NCBI RefSeq assembly: GCF_000331535.1
Contig: NZ_AMZN01000052.1
Location: 1 to 59,388 of the forward strand
DNA from: Fulvivirga imtechensis AK7
GTDB taxonomy: Bacteria > Bacteroidota > Bacteroidia > Cytophagales > Cyclobacteriaceae
Length of the DNA: 59,388 nucleotides
Direction of reading: 5' to 3'
Both the position numbers and the translations under genes were made by a program. Below the pieces are notes generated by a model. That model saw only the letters and a list, made by a program, of their open reading frames with translations, was not told where the DNA came from and did no database searches. Each line of letters opens with the position of its first letter. Position 1 is the stretch's first letter. Positions 16,341 through 24,839 of this stretch are shown here, piece after piece.

Positions 16341-19300
16341 TTATACCAGCACCTTACACTTCAATTCGGGCATTTTTTTTATTTCCTCCAGCATTTTATT
16401 GCTGGGGTTGACCTTATACTTCCGTGACATCAGCTCTACGGCAATATTTTCCTGTGTGTCAATCAGGTTCATATGGAGGGCACACTCACCTTTATGCTCC
16501 TGACAGATCTGCTCTATGTGATTGATCAGGGATTCAGTCATTTCTTCCAGGTTGACATTCACCATGATCCCCTTGGTTTTTTTATCCCTGAGGTCATTTA
16601 GCAGTTCAATACTGTGGATCTTGAATTCCAGCTCATTGTTGCCCCACTTTCGCTCAGCCACACGTCCCTGAAGGTAGAGGAACCATCCCTGCATCAGGTA
16701 TTCTTTGAACTTAAGGTAATCATCACCAAACAGGAAAAAGGTAAAGTTGCCGTTGTAGTCTTCCATAGTGAGGGTGCCGAATGGCTTTCCATTTTTTGTG
16801 GTGCGGTGTGCATAACCTGACACCACACCTGCTACACGCACTTCCTTACCCTGCAGCGGAGGAAGATCATTCAACTGGTTGAGTTCCGTATTGCAGAAGC
16901 TGTCAATTTCAAACCTGAAGTCATCCAGTGGGTGGCCCGAAATATACAGCCCGACCACATCGCGTTCAATATTCAGTTTTTCTATCTCTCCGAAAGGTTC
17001 CATATGAGGGATCTTCGGACGCGGAGTTTCGACACCTGTATCACCACCAAACAGACTGGCCTGAGAGCTTTCTGCCTCCATCTGCATTTTGTTGGCGTAT
17101 TTGATCACCTTCTCGATCAGTGTCTGGTCATTTTCCGGTGCATGGAGGTATTGCCTGCGGTGAAACTCTTCGAAACAATCGAAAGCTCCCGACATGGCCA
17201 GACATTCAAAGGTCTTTTTGTTAACAGTCCTTAAGTTCACCCGCTCGGCAAAATCAAAGACATCTTTGTAGTGGCCATGCTTTTCCCTTTCCTCAATAAT
17301 TGCTTCTACGGCAGCTTCACCACTACCTTTGATAGCCCCTAGTCCGAAGCGGATCTCTCCTTCTTTGTTTACAGCAAAGTTTACAGCGGATTCATTGATG
17401 TGAGGGCCAAGTACTTTAATACCCAGGCTACGACATTCTTCCATAAAGAAGGTCACTTTTTCAATGTTGCTCTGATTGTGGGTAAGCACTGCTGCCATAT
17501 ACTCGGCAGGATAATGGGCTTTTAGGTAGGCCGTTTGATAAGCTACCAGCGAATAGCAGGTAGAGTGCGACTTGTTGAAGGCATATGCGGCAAAGGCCTC
17601 CCAGTCCTTCCATACCTTGTTAAGCACGTCAGGATCATGACCCCGTTCTTTTCCTCCCTCAATGAATTTTGGCTTCAGTTTTTCCAGGAGGGCGAAGATC
17701 TTCTTACCCATGGCTTTACGCAAAACATCGGCATCACCTTTGGAAAACCCTGCCAGCTTCTGCGACAGCAACATCACTTGCTCCTGGTATACCGTAATAC
17801 CGTAGGTTTCCGCCAGGTATTCTTCCATATCCTGGATGTCATAGGTAATGGGCTCCTCGCCATGCTTACGGGCAATGAAGTTAGGGATGTATTCCATTGG
17901 CCCCGGTCGGTAGAGGGCGTTCATGGCTATCAGGTCTTCAAATTTATCCGGTTTCAGCGCTCTCAGGTGCTTCTGCATACCGGGCGACTCAAACTGGAAT
18001 GTTCCGTTGGTTTCCCCTCTCTGGTAAAGTTGGTAGGTTAGTTCATCGTCAAGTGGTATGGTATCTATATCTATTTCCACACCGTGCCGGGCCTTTACAT
18101 TGGCAATGGCAGATTTGATGATAGTGAGCGTCTTCAGGCCCAGGAAGTCCATCTTCAACATGCCGGCACTCTCCACCACGCTGTTATCAAATTGTGTGAT
18201 CAGCATCTCGGAATCCCTGGCAGTAGAAACCGGTATGAACTTGGTCAGGTCGTCAGGGGTAATGATCACCCCACAGGCATGTGTTCCGGTGTTTCGTACC
18301 GATCCTTCCAGAATTTTAGCCTGCTTGAGTACCCTGGCTTTGAGGTCTGATCCCCTTCTCAGGTCGTCAAGTTCTTTTACCTCTTTAAAGGCCTTATCCA
18401 ATGAGGTACCTGGTCGTTCAGGTACCAGCTTGGCCAGATCGTTAGCTTCCATCAGGGGGAGTTCCATCACCCTGGCGGCATCTCGTATAGAAGATTTGGC
18501 GGCCATGGTGCCATAGGTAATGATCTGCGCTACCTGTTGCTTGCCGTATTTGTTAATTACATATTGAATTACCTTATCCCGGCCTTCATCGTCAAAGTCA
18601 ATATCAATATCGGGCAGTGATACCCTGTCAGGGTTCAGGAAACGCTCAAACAGGAGATCGTACGCTATCGGGTCAACGTTTGTGATCCCGATGCAGTAGG
18701 CTACGGCCGAACCTGCAGCAGAACCCCGGCCTGGCCCTACAGATACACCCATCTCTCTGGCTTTCCCTGTAAAATCCTGCACGATAAGGAAGTAGCCCGG
18801 ATATCCGGTATTTTTTATGGTCTCCAGTTCAAAATCAAGCCTTTCCCTGATCTCATCGGTAATCTCAGGATATCGTTTTCTTGCGCCCTCATACGTCAGG
18901 TGTCTGAGATATGCATTTTCTCCTCTTTTGCCTCCATCTTTTTCATCCTCAGGGTCTTTAAACTCTTCGGGAATGTTAAATGCAGGAAGCAGAACATCGC
19001 GATCAAGCTTGTAAGTCTCGATCTTGTCGATCAGTTCGGTGAGGTTTTCAATGGCTTCCGGGATATCACTAAAGAGCGTTTTCATCTCTTCCTGCGACTT
19101 GAAATAATATTCATCGTTGGGGAAGCCAAAGCGAAATCCTCTGCCACGACCGATAGGAGTAGATTTCATTTCCCCCTCCTTCACGCATAGCAGTACATCG
19201 TGCGCTTCTGCATCCTCCCGGTCGATATAATACACATCGTTGGCAGCGATTACTTTTACGTGATACTTTTTGGCGAAATCAAGTAGTACCTCATTCACGC

Positions 19301-20570
19301 GGTTTTCTTCCTCCAAGTTATGACGAAGGAGTTCTACATAAAAATCTTCTTTGAAAATTTCCAGGTACCACTGAAAGGCCTCTTCGGCCTGGTGCTCACC
19401 CACATTGAGGATAAGAAAAGGTATCTCGCTGTACAACCCTCCTGTCAGGGCTATTACATCCTGCGAATATTGCTTGATAAGGTCCTTGTCAATACGCGGA
19501 TAGATGCCGTAGAGGCCCTCCATATAGGCCAGAGAGCTGAGTTTGGCCAGGTTGTGATATCCATTTTTGTTTTTGGCGATCAGTACCTGGTTATATCTTT
19601 TGTCAGGATTGTCTTTGGTGAACTTCAGTTTGAGTCTTTCCTCGGCTACATAAAATTCGCATCCAACAATAGGTTTTATCTCGTTGTTGAGCGCCTCCCT
19701 AACGAACTTAAAAGCCCCGAACATGTTTCCCAGGTCCGTGATGCCGATAGCAGGCATATTGTACTCTTTAGCCTTGGCAACCAATCCTTTGATATCCGGT
19801 ACGGCCTGTAGTACCGAGTACTGCGAATGCACATGTAGGTGAGCAAAAGGGAGGTCGATCTTTCTTGCGGCTTCCTTGTCACCACCGAAATCGGCAGGGC
19901 CTTTTTTAACAACCTTGGCGAAGTTGGCTTCTGCCAGTTTGGGAGCTTCGTAGGCGATTTCCTCAATGGCTGTTCCATCCAGTGGCGCAACCACTTTTTG
20001 AGTAAGCAAACCGAAGAAACATTTTGCAGTAGCGTTTACGTCATAAGCAGCATCGTGTGCATCGTCAAATTTTACACCAAACAACTTTTCATGTAACTCA
20101 ATAAGCTTCGGAGCCTTGAGTTTTCCACCCACACCACCTTGCAACTGGCAAAATTCTGTTGATGCCTCAGCAGTATCTATTTTTTGCATCTCCAGCAGCC
20201 CATGTCCCTGGTCGCTCTTGCCAATCCTAACATATTCGGTTCCTACTATGCGGTTATCAAAGTCAATATTGTGACCAATTACTGCCTGAGCGCCTTGCAG
20301 ATCTTTGCCGAATATCTCTAATACCTCCGCCAGGTCATGGCCTTCTTCCAAAGCACGTTTGGTAGAGATACCGTGTACTTTTTCAGAGTTATAAGGAATG
20401 GTAAAGCCATCAGGTTTAACAATAAAATTCTGAGCGGAAAGCAGCTTTCCATTGGCATCATGCAACTGCCAGGCAATTTGAACCAGCCTGGGCCAGTTTT
20501 CCAGATCGGTGATAGGTGCGCTATAATTATGAGGTAGACCGGTGGTTTCGGTATCAAAAATTAAATACAT
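16341..20570 (-). CDS. dnaE: DNA polymerase III alpha subunit with N-terminal proofreading exonuclease
   Basis: A 1409-residue replicative polymerase. Residues ~1-195 form a DnaQ-like DEDDh 3'-5' exonuclease: FDTETTG (Asp6, Glu8), GHNIDFDN (Asp103/105) and HDAAYD (His172, Asp177). The PHP domain starts near 242 with HLHVHSQYS. The polymerase palm contains GPGRGSAAGS and the catalytic acidic PDIDIDFDD. Near residue 1190 an OB-fold (VRVAGVVSGYAHRTTKNGK) follows. E. coli DnaE is about 1160 residues with a separate DnaQ; here proofreading is fused in cis. A TAGTTTTG box lies ~30 bp upstream of the ATG. Confidence 0.95.
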   Translation of the reverse strand: MYLIFDTETTGLPHNYSAPITDLENWPRLVQIAWQLHDANGKLLSAQNFIVKPDGFTIPYNSEKVHGISTKRALEEGHDLAEVLEIFGKDLQGAQAVIGHNIDFDNRIVGTEYVRIGKSDQGHGLLEMQKIDTAEASTEFCQLQGGVGGKLKAPKLIELHEKLFGVKFDDAHDAAYDVNATAKCFFGLLTQKVVAPLDGTAIEEIAYEAPKLAEANFAKVVKKGPADFGGDKEAARKIDLPFAHLHVHSQYSVLQAVPDIKGLVAKAKEYNMPAIGITDLGNMFGAFKFVREALNNEIKPIVGCEFYVAEERLKLKFTKDNPDKRYNQVLIAKNKNGYHNLAKLSSLAYMEGLYGIYPRIDKDLIKQYSQDVIALTGGLYSEIPFLILNVGEHQAEEAFQWYLEIFKEDFYVELLRHNLEEENRVNEVLLDFAKKYHVKVIAANDVYYIDREDAEAHDVLLCVKEGEMKSTPIGRGRGFRFGFPNDEYYFKSQEEMKTLFSDIPEAIENLTELIDKIETYKLDRDVLLPAFNIPEEFKDPEDEKDGGKRGENAYLRHLTYEGARKRYPEITDEIRERLDFELETIKNTGYPGYFLIVQDFTGKAREMGVSVGPGRGSAAGSAVAYCIGITNVDPIAYDLLFERFLNPDRVSLPDIDIDFDDEGRDKVIQYVINKYGKQQVAQIITYGTMAAKSSIRDAARVMELPLMEANDLAKLVPERPGTSLDKAFKEVKELDDLRRGSDLKARVLKQAKILEGSVRNTGTHACGVIITPDDLTKFIPVSTARDSEMLITQFDNSVVESAGMLKMDFLGLKTLTIIKSAIANVKARHGVEIDIDTIPLDDELTYQLYQRGETNGTFQFESPGMQKHLRALKPDKFEDLIAMNALYRPGPMEYIPNFIARKHGEEPITYDIQDMEEYLAETYGITVYQEQVMLLSQKLAGFSKGDADVLRKAMGKKIFALLEKLKPKFIEGGKERGHDPDVLNKVWKDWEAFAAYAFNKSHSTCYSLVAYQTAYLKAHYPAEYMAAVLTHNQSNIEKVTFFMEECRSLGIKVLGPHINESAVNFAVNKEGEIRFGLGAIKGSGEAAVEAIIEEREKHGHYKDVFDFAERVNLRTVNKKTFECLAMSGAFDCFEEFHRRQYLHAPENDQTLIEKVIKYANKMQMEAESSQASLFGGDTGVETPRPKIPHMEPFGEIEKLNIERDVVGLYISGHPLDDFRFEIDSFCNTELNQLNDLPPLQGKEVRVAGVVSGYAHRTTKNGKPFGTLTMEDYNGNFTFFLFGDDYLKFKEYLMQGWFLYLQGRVAERKWGNNELEFKIHSIELLNDLRDKKTKGIMVNVNLEEMTESLINHIEQICQEHKGECALHMNLIDTQENIAVELMSRKYKVNPSNKMLEEIKKMPELKCKVLV

Positions 20571-20601
20571 ACAGGTGTGCGTAGTGGTTGAAAAAGACTC
20601 A

Positions 20602-20609
20602 CAAAACTA
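20602..20609 (-). promoter_or_regulatory. Bacteroidota-type -7 box for dnaE
   Basis: Minus-strand TAGTTTTG matches TAnnTTTG and lies 32 bp before the dnaE ATG, which gives a leader of about 25 nt. Confidence 0.45.
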
Positions 20610-20698
20610 ATCTTTAAATATCGGAAAAGTAAAGCAGAACATGTGAAAATATGAGAGGGAATTTGAAGAACCGGATCAGTAGTCTTTACCATGCTTTT

Positions 20699-21092
20699 GC
20701 CAAGGAATGAAAACATTGATCTGGAGTGAGATTTAGTGCTTTCCTAAGCCTTCAAGGACTAGGAAAGCTTATTCCGGCACTTACCGGACCTTAAAGCTTT
20801 ACCAAACTTTGGAAGCTTAGTAAAGCACCCCTGAAGTTAATATTGGAGTTTGTTGGTGCAGCAAAACACCAACAAGCTGAGAGAATTGAAACATTGATCT
20901 GCCTATACTGCAACTCAACTGCCAGGAAGGCAACTGATCGGGTTGAAGTTTCAAACCGGATCTACTTACTGTACCTTGGTATCATTAAAGCCAACTATAG
21001 ACAACGAAAAGATCCTCCCAGGCCAGGTCCCGGGAGGATCTTTTGTTTTATACACCCAAAGGGTTGTTGGTGAAAACACCAACAAAAGGGTA
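20699..21092. repeat. Structured tandem repeat, copy 1 (~394 bp)
   Basis: First full unit of an array lying between dnaE and a TonB receptor. Ordered parts on the plus strand: a TGAAAACATTGATCTG motif (20708-20723); a long branched stem, GTGCTTTCCTAAGCCTTC (20736-20753) with GAAGCTTAGTAAAGCAC (20812-20828), enclosing an inner CCGG hairpin; a 12-bp stem at 20847-20858/20867-20878 ending in GTTGGTG/CACCAAC; TGAAACATTGATCTG again (20887-20901); a terminator-like stem (21011-21040); and a second GTTGGTG aaaa CACCAAC hairpin (21064-21085). Short ORFs inside differ between copies mostly by amino-acid-changing substitutions, so this looks like RNA, not protein. Confidence 0.8.
21011..21040 (+). terminator. 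Terminator-like hairpin in repeat copy 1
   Basis: GATCCTCCC pairs with GGGAGGATC across a 12-nt loop and is followed by TTTTGTTTT on the plus strand. AAAA precedes the stem, so it could also act in the other direction. Confidence 0.7.
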
Positions 21093-21485
21093 GCCAAAGA
21101 ATGAAACATTGATCTGGAGTGAGATTTGGTGCTTTCCTAAGCCTTCAAGGACTAGGAAGGCTTATTCCGGCACTTACCGGACCTTAAAGCTTTACCAAAC
21201 TTTGGAAGCTTAGTAAAGCACCCCTGAAGTTAACATTGGAGCTTGTTGGTGCAGCAAAACACCAACAAGCTGAGAGAATTGAAACATTGATCTGCATATA
21301 CTGCAACTCGCCTGCCTGGAAGGTGACTGGTCGTGTTGAGGTTTCAACCGAGGTTTGCCTGCCGTATCTTAGCTATCAATTAAAGCCAACTATAGACAAC
21401 GAAAGAATCCTCCCGGGCAAGGTCTCAGGAGGATTTTTTTGTTTTATGCCCTGCGGGTTTTGTTGGTGCAAAATACCAAAAGAGT
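21093..21485. repeat. Structured tandem repeat, copy 2 (~393 bp)
   Basis: Second unit, very similar to copy 1 over its whole length and most strictly over the branched stem, the GTTGGTG hairpin (21240-21251/21260-21271) and TTAAAGCCAACTATAGACAA before the terminator. Differences keep pairing: the hairpin has a perfect C-G where copy 1 has U-G, and the terminator's outer pair is A-T where copy 1 has G-C. TGAAACATTGATCTG occurs twice again (21102-21116, 21280-21294). The final GTTGGTG hairpin (around 21462-21478) is partly decayed. Confidence 0.8.
21406..21435 (+). terminator. Terminator-like hairpin in repeat copy 2
   Basis: AATCCTCC (21406-21413) pairs with GGAGGATT (21428-21435) and is followed by a run of six T and then GTTTT. 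Confidence 0.75.
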
Positions 21486-21650
21486 GTGGAGTTAAGTATA
21501 GTGCTTTCCTAAGCCTTTAAGGACTAGGAAAGCTTATTTTGGCGATTGCCGGGCTTTAATGCATTACCCACCTTTGGAAGGTCAGCAAAGCATCCGGAAG
21601 TTTTTTAATTTGGACTTTGTTAGTGCAAAATACCAACAAATTGGAGATCC
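21486..21650. repeat. Structured tandem repeat, partial decayed copy 3
   Basis: Contains GTGCTTTCCTAAGCC (from 21501), the branched-stem region with several substitutions, and a GTTAGTG/TACCAAC version of the hairpin (about 21618-21640). It then loses similarity. Downstream, 21690-21698/21711-21719 form a 9-bp TATTTTTTG/CAAAAAATA stem, and GAAAGCTTTAAAGCTTTC at 21730-21747 is an 18-bp perfect palindrome. Confidence 0.7.
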
Positions 21651-21855
21651 AGTGTTGAGTTAAGTGTACTGTGCCGTATAAGTTGCAGTTATTTTTTGTT
21701 CCAGGCAACGCAAAAAATATGAGCATCCCGAAAGCTTTAAAGCTTTCAGGACGTAAGTATTTTTTAAGGCGGTATGGGACAAAAAGAACAAAGCTTGGTA
21801 TGGCTAAAGTATGCTTAACTCAACACTACATTACTTCAACTCGCTCGCTATAGAA

Positions 21856-21885
21856 AAAAAGCTGCTCATTATTGAGCAGCTTTTT
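21856..21885 (-). terminator. Terminator after the second TonB receptor gene
   Basis: GCTGCTCA (21861-21868) and TGAGCAGC (21873-21880) form a perfect stem with a TTAT loop, flanked by A and T runs on both sides. It is 24 bp past the receptor stop and can work in both directions, so it separates the receptor operon from the repeat array. Confidence 0.85.
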
Positions 21886-21908
21886 AAAATTCATAGTAGA
21901 TATATTAT

Positions 21909-24779
21909 CTAGAACCTCACGTTCACCGCCAGGCTAAACATTCTCCCAAGTTGGCTAAAGTGATAGCCATCATAGGTCATTTGAGAGTAACGTTGATTAA
22001 ATGTTATAAGATTAGATGGAGTATTAACTACATCATAAGTGCCATTTAAAATATTACGCCCGGTTTCTGTCACTTCGACAAATTTCCATTCAGGTAGTAC
22101 ATCCAACACATTATTTACATTGAATGAAAATGTGATTTTATCTGTGGCGTTATACTGAACAGCAAAATCGGTTACAATCCTGGGCTCAAATTCAGTTCTT
22201 AAATCAGACTTCCCATCAACGATTAAGCCATTCGATATATTGTTAGGATCATTTTCGTCAAAACCGATGACGGTATACTCTAAGTCCTGTAAGCCTTGTT
22301 GAGCAAATTCAGTTTTTCCAAAGTAAGTGTTGTTAACGGAGAAGCCGAATTTTCCTATATCGTAATTCATGCCGACAATCCATTTGGTTTTTGGTCTTGA
22401 AGTGAAGAATAATGCTTCCTGTGTTTCGTTGACAACAGATTGTTCTGCATCAGCAACAATCTTCGGGTTATTAACTGCTCCGTCCCTTTGATTTTCTATT
22501 GTGTAATTTCCAGAAATATTGAAAGATAGAGAACCATTTCCTAGTTGTATGTTGCGATAACTGGCCACGACATCAACACCGGATGTACGGGTGTCTAAAG
22601 CATTGACAAAAAAGCTTACGTCTGAGAGATTATTTTCATTCAATACATCATCTAATGTTGTATTGCCGGCACTTGTTCGGCCAATTTCAGTACTCAGTAC
22701 AATACGATCTTCAACAGCGATATTATAATAATCAACTGTTATGTTAAAATTTGAAGATGGTTGGGCTCCAAGACCAACGGTGAAGTTAGTTGATTTTTCA
22801 GCATCAAGTTGCGGTATCCCGAGTAGTTTTGCTTGGGGGGAAACGTTATTAACCAGTCCTCCCACTTGAATACCCTCACCTGGCACGAAACTATATTGAG
22901 CCTTCTGAGTATATATTTGGTGTAATGTTGGAGCTCGAAAACCGGTTGACAATGAGCCTCTTATGGTCAATTTGTCATCCAAGAACTTATATCTGGAGCT
23001 CACTTTCCATACGAACGCATTTCCAAAATCACTGTAGTTTTCAAGACGCATAGTACCATTGATGAGGAAGTCAGGAGTTATGTCAAAGGCTAAATCTACA
23101 TAACCACCAAAGTTGTACCTGTTAAATTTGCCTGAATTTTCAGGACGATTACCAGCAAATGAGTCTGCTCCGCCACCATCATAAGATGCCAGTTCTCCTT
23201 CAATAACTTCAAAAGTTTCAGATCTAAATTCTGAACCAAATGCTATTCCGATTTGATCGGTAATTATCCTGGAAATATCAATATTTCCTACCGAATGTGA
23301 AAAACGTGTGCCTCCGGGATCAAAAGAGATGGGGCTATTTTCACGATACAAAGGAGCAAAGGTTATCTCTCCAGGGTCTACCTGATGGTTTCCATCTGCA
23401 TCATCCCATATAGGACCTGAGGATACATCATTTCCATTGTGCGAATTTCTAACTGTATAAGTCTGCTGATTTCCTCCAGTTGTAAAACTAATATCATAAG
23501 TCCAGTTGTTTTTGCTGGACTTGAAGCCAACTGTGGCGTTATAATCGTTGAGGTCTCCATCGAAGGTAGGTACATACCCTACATAAGTTCCGTTAGGACC
23601 ATTAGGAAAAAAATCGGCTAGGTATGGATAAGCAGCTTCTGTTCTCCAATAGGGCGTTCGGTAGTTAGCAAAGCTGTTGACCTTTTTATAAATGTAGGCA
23701 GCGTTAAAGTATAGATTAGTCGTTTCGCTAAGATCCAGACCACTGTTTATAGCAAATTTAGCAGCAGTAGTTTCTGGCGAGCCGTTGATGTTTCCTGCAT
23801 CTGGCTTGAGTGTAAGAAAGGTTTGTACATCTTCTATGTTAGCACCAAAATCGGCTGCCTCACCTGCTGCGTCCACAGTACCAGGTCTATTAGCAAGGTT
23901 TACTTTCGAAAGATCGATGGTGTAATTGATGAATCCTTTTCCCTGGCCAAGCGAACTGCCGTTGTTAAGAGAAACTCCTATCATCTCGCCATCTCCTTCA
24001 GAAGTAATACCGGACCTTAGTGTTACCGAGCCTTCTTCAGCATCATCTTTCAGTATAATATTCATTACACCGGCTATGGCATCGGAGCCGTACTGCGCTG
24101 ATGCTCCGTCTCTAAGGATTTCTACCCTTTTTATAGCGTCTGTTGGTATACTCGAAATATCAGCTCCTGTTTCACCACGCCCGGGTGAAGTTTGGGTGTA
24201 AAGCAGTGAACTGAGGTTTTTACGCTTGCCATTGATCAGTATTAAGGTTCTGCTGGGCCCCATGTTCCTAATCTCGTAAGGGTCTAGCAATGAAGTCGCA
24301 TCATTCACAGGAGTTTGTACCGTGTTGAATGATGGTACCCGGTATTGCAGGGCCTTGTCAAACGAGTTCTGTCCGGTAGAGGTCAGTTCGTCAGCCTGAA
24401 GCATATCTACAGGAAGGGGAGTATCCGTTGATGATCGCGGGGCGCCACGCGAACCAACGATAACGATATCCTGTAGTGTCAGGTGATCTTCCTCAAGCTT
24501 TACGTTCCAGGTTTTGCTTTCACCGGCAGCAAGCGTCATTTCCTGGGTTTGCGTAGCGTAGCCTATATAGCTGACAGAGATATTATAGGTGCCTGGTGAA
24601 AGGTTCAGTGAGTATTTTCCTTCTACATCAGTAGTAGTTCCCACTCCGGAACCGGCAACAATCGATGCGCCTATTACCGGTCCGTCAGCACTGGTAATAG
24701 TGCCCGTGATCATTTGCGCACTCACCCACCCAGGCAGGGCGAAGAGCAACATTAATAAAATAGTAAGTTGTTTTTTCAT
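21909..24779 (-). CDS. TonB-dependent receptor with carboxypeptidase-like N-terminal domain
   Basis: A 956-residue outer-membrane receptor. A signal peptide (MKKQLTILLMLLFALPGWVSAQ) is followed by a CarboxypepD_reg-like beta domain (~23-100), then the plug domain with NGKRKNLSS and IKRVEILRDGASAQYGSDAI, and a C-terminal beta barrel ending in an aromatic residue (LAVNVRF). There is no STN domain, so it transports but does not signal by itself. Its plug and barrel resemble those of the receptor just upstream, so the two look like diverged paralogues. No SusD partner is present. The substrate is unknown. Confidence 0.92.
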   Translation of the reverse strand: MKKQLTILLMLLFALPGWVSAQMITGTITSADGPVIGASIVAGSGVGTTTDVEGKYSLNLSPGTYNISVSYIGYATQTQEMTLAAGESKTWNVKLEEDHLTLQDIVIVGSRGAPRSSTDTPLPVDMLQADELTSTGQNSFDKALQYRVPSFNTVQTPVNDATSLLDPYEIRNMGPSRTLILINGKRKNLSSLLYTQTSPGRGETGADISSIPTDAIKRVEILRDGASAQYGSDAIAGVMNIILKDDAEEGSVTLRSGITSEGDGEMIGVSLNNGSSLGQGKGFINYTIDLSKVNLANRPGTVDAAGEAADFGANIEDVQTFLTLKPDAGNINGSPETTAAKFAINSGLDLSETTNLYFNAAYIYKKVNSFANYRTPYWRTEAAYPYLADFFPNGPNGTYVGYVPTFDGDLNDYNATVGFKSSKNNWTYDISFTTGGNQQTYTVRNSHNGNDVSSGPIWDDADGNHQVDPGEITFAPLYRENSPISFDPGGTRFSHSVGNIDISRIITDQIGIAFGSEFRSETFEVIEGELASYDGGGADSFAGNRPENSGKFNRYNFGGYVDLAFDITPDFLINGTMRLENYSDFGNAFVWKVSSRYKFLDDKLTIRGSLSTGFRAPTLHQIYTQKAQYSFVPGEGIQVGGLVNNVSPQAKLLGIPQLDAEKSTNFTVGLGAQPSSNFNITVDYYNIAVEDRIVLSTEIGRTSAGNTTLDDVLNENNLSDVSFFVNALDTRTSGVDVVASYRNIQLGNGSLSFNISGNYTIENQRDGAVNNPKIVADAEQSVVNETQEALFFTSRPKTKWIVGMNYDIGKFGFSVNNTYFGKTEFAQQGLQDLEYTVIGFDENDPNNISNGLIVDGKSDLRTEFEPRIVTDFAVQYNATDKITFSFNVNNVLDVLPEWKFVEVTETGRNILNGTYDVVNTPSNLITFNQRYSQMTYDGYHFSQLGRMFSLAVNVRF

Positions 24780-24839
24780 AAGTGTGTGTGTTAGGGTTTA
24801 ATAAAAGTTGTGCTTTAGTTAGTCATATTTAAAAATGGT

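Noticed and set aside
20843-21520. Two similar ORFs of 76 and 94 residues in the tandem repeats
   Set aside because: Differences between the two copies mostly change amino acids and their ends do not match, while base-paired stems are kept. They are by-products of the repeated non-coding sequence.
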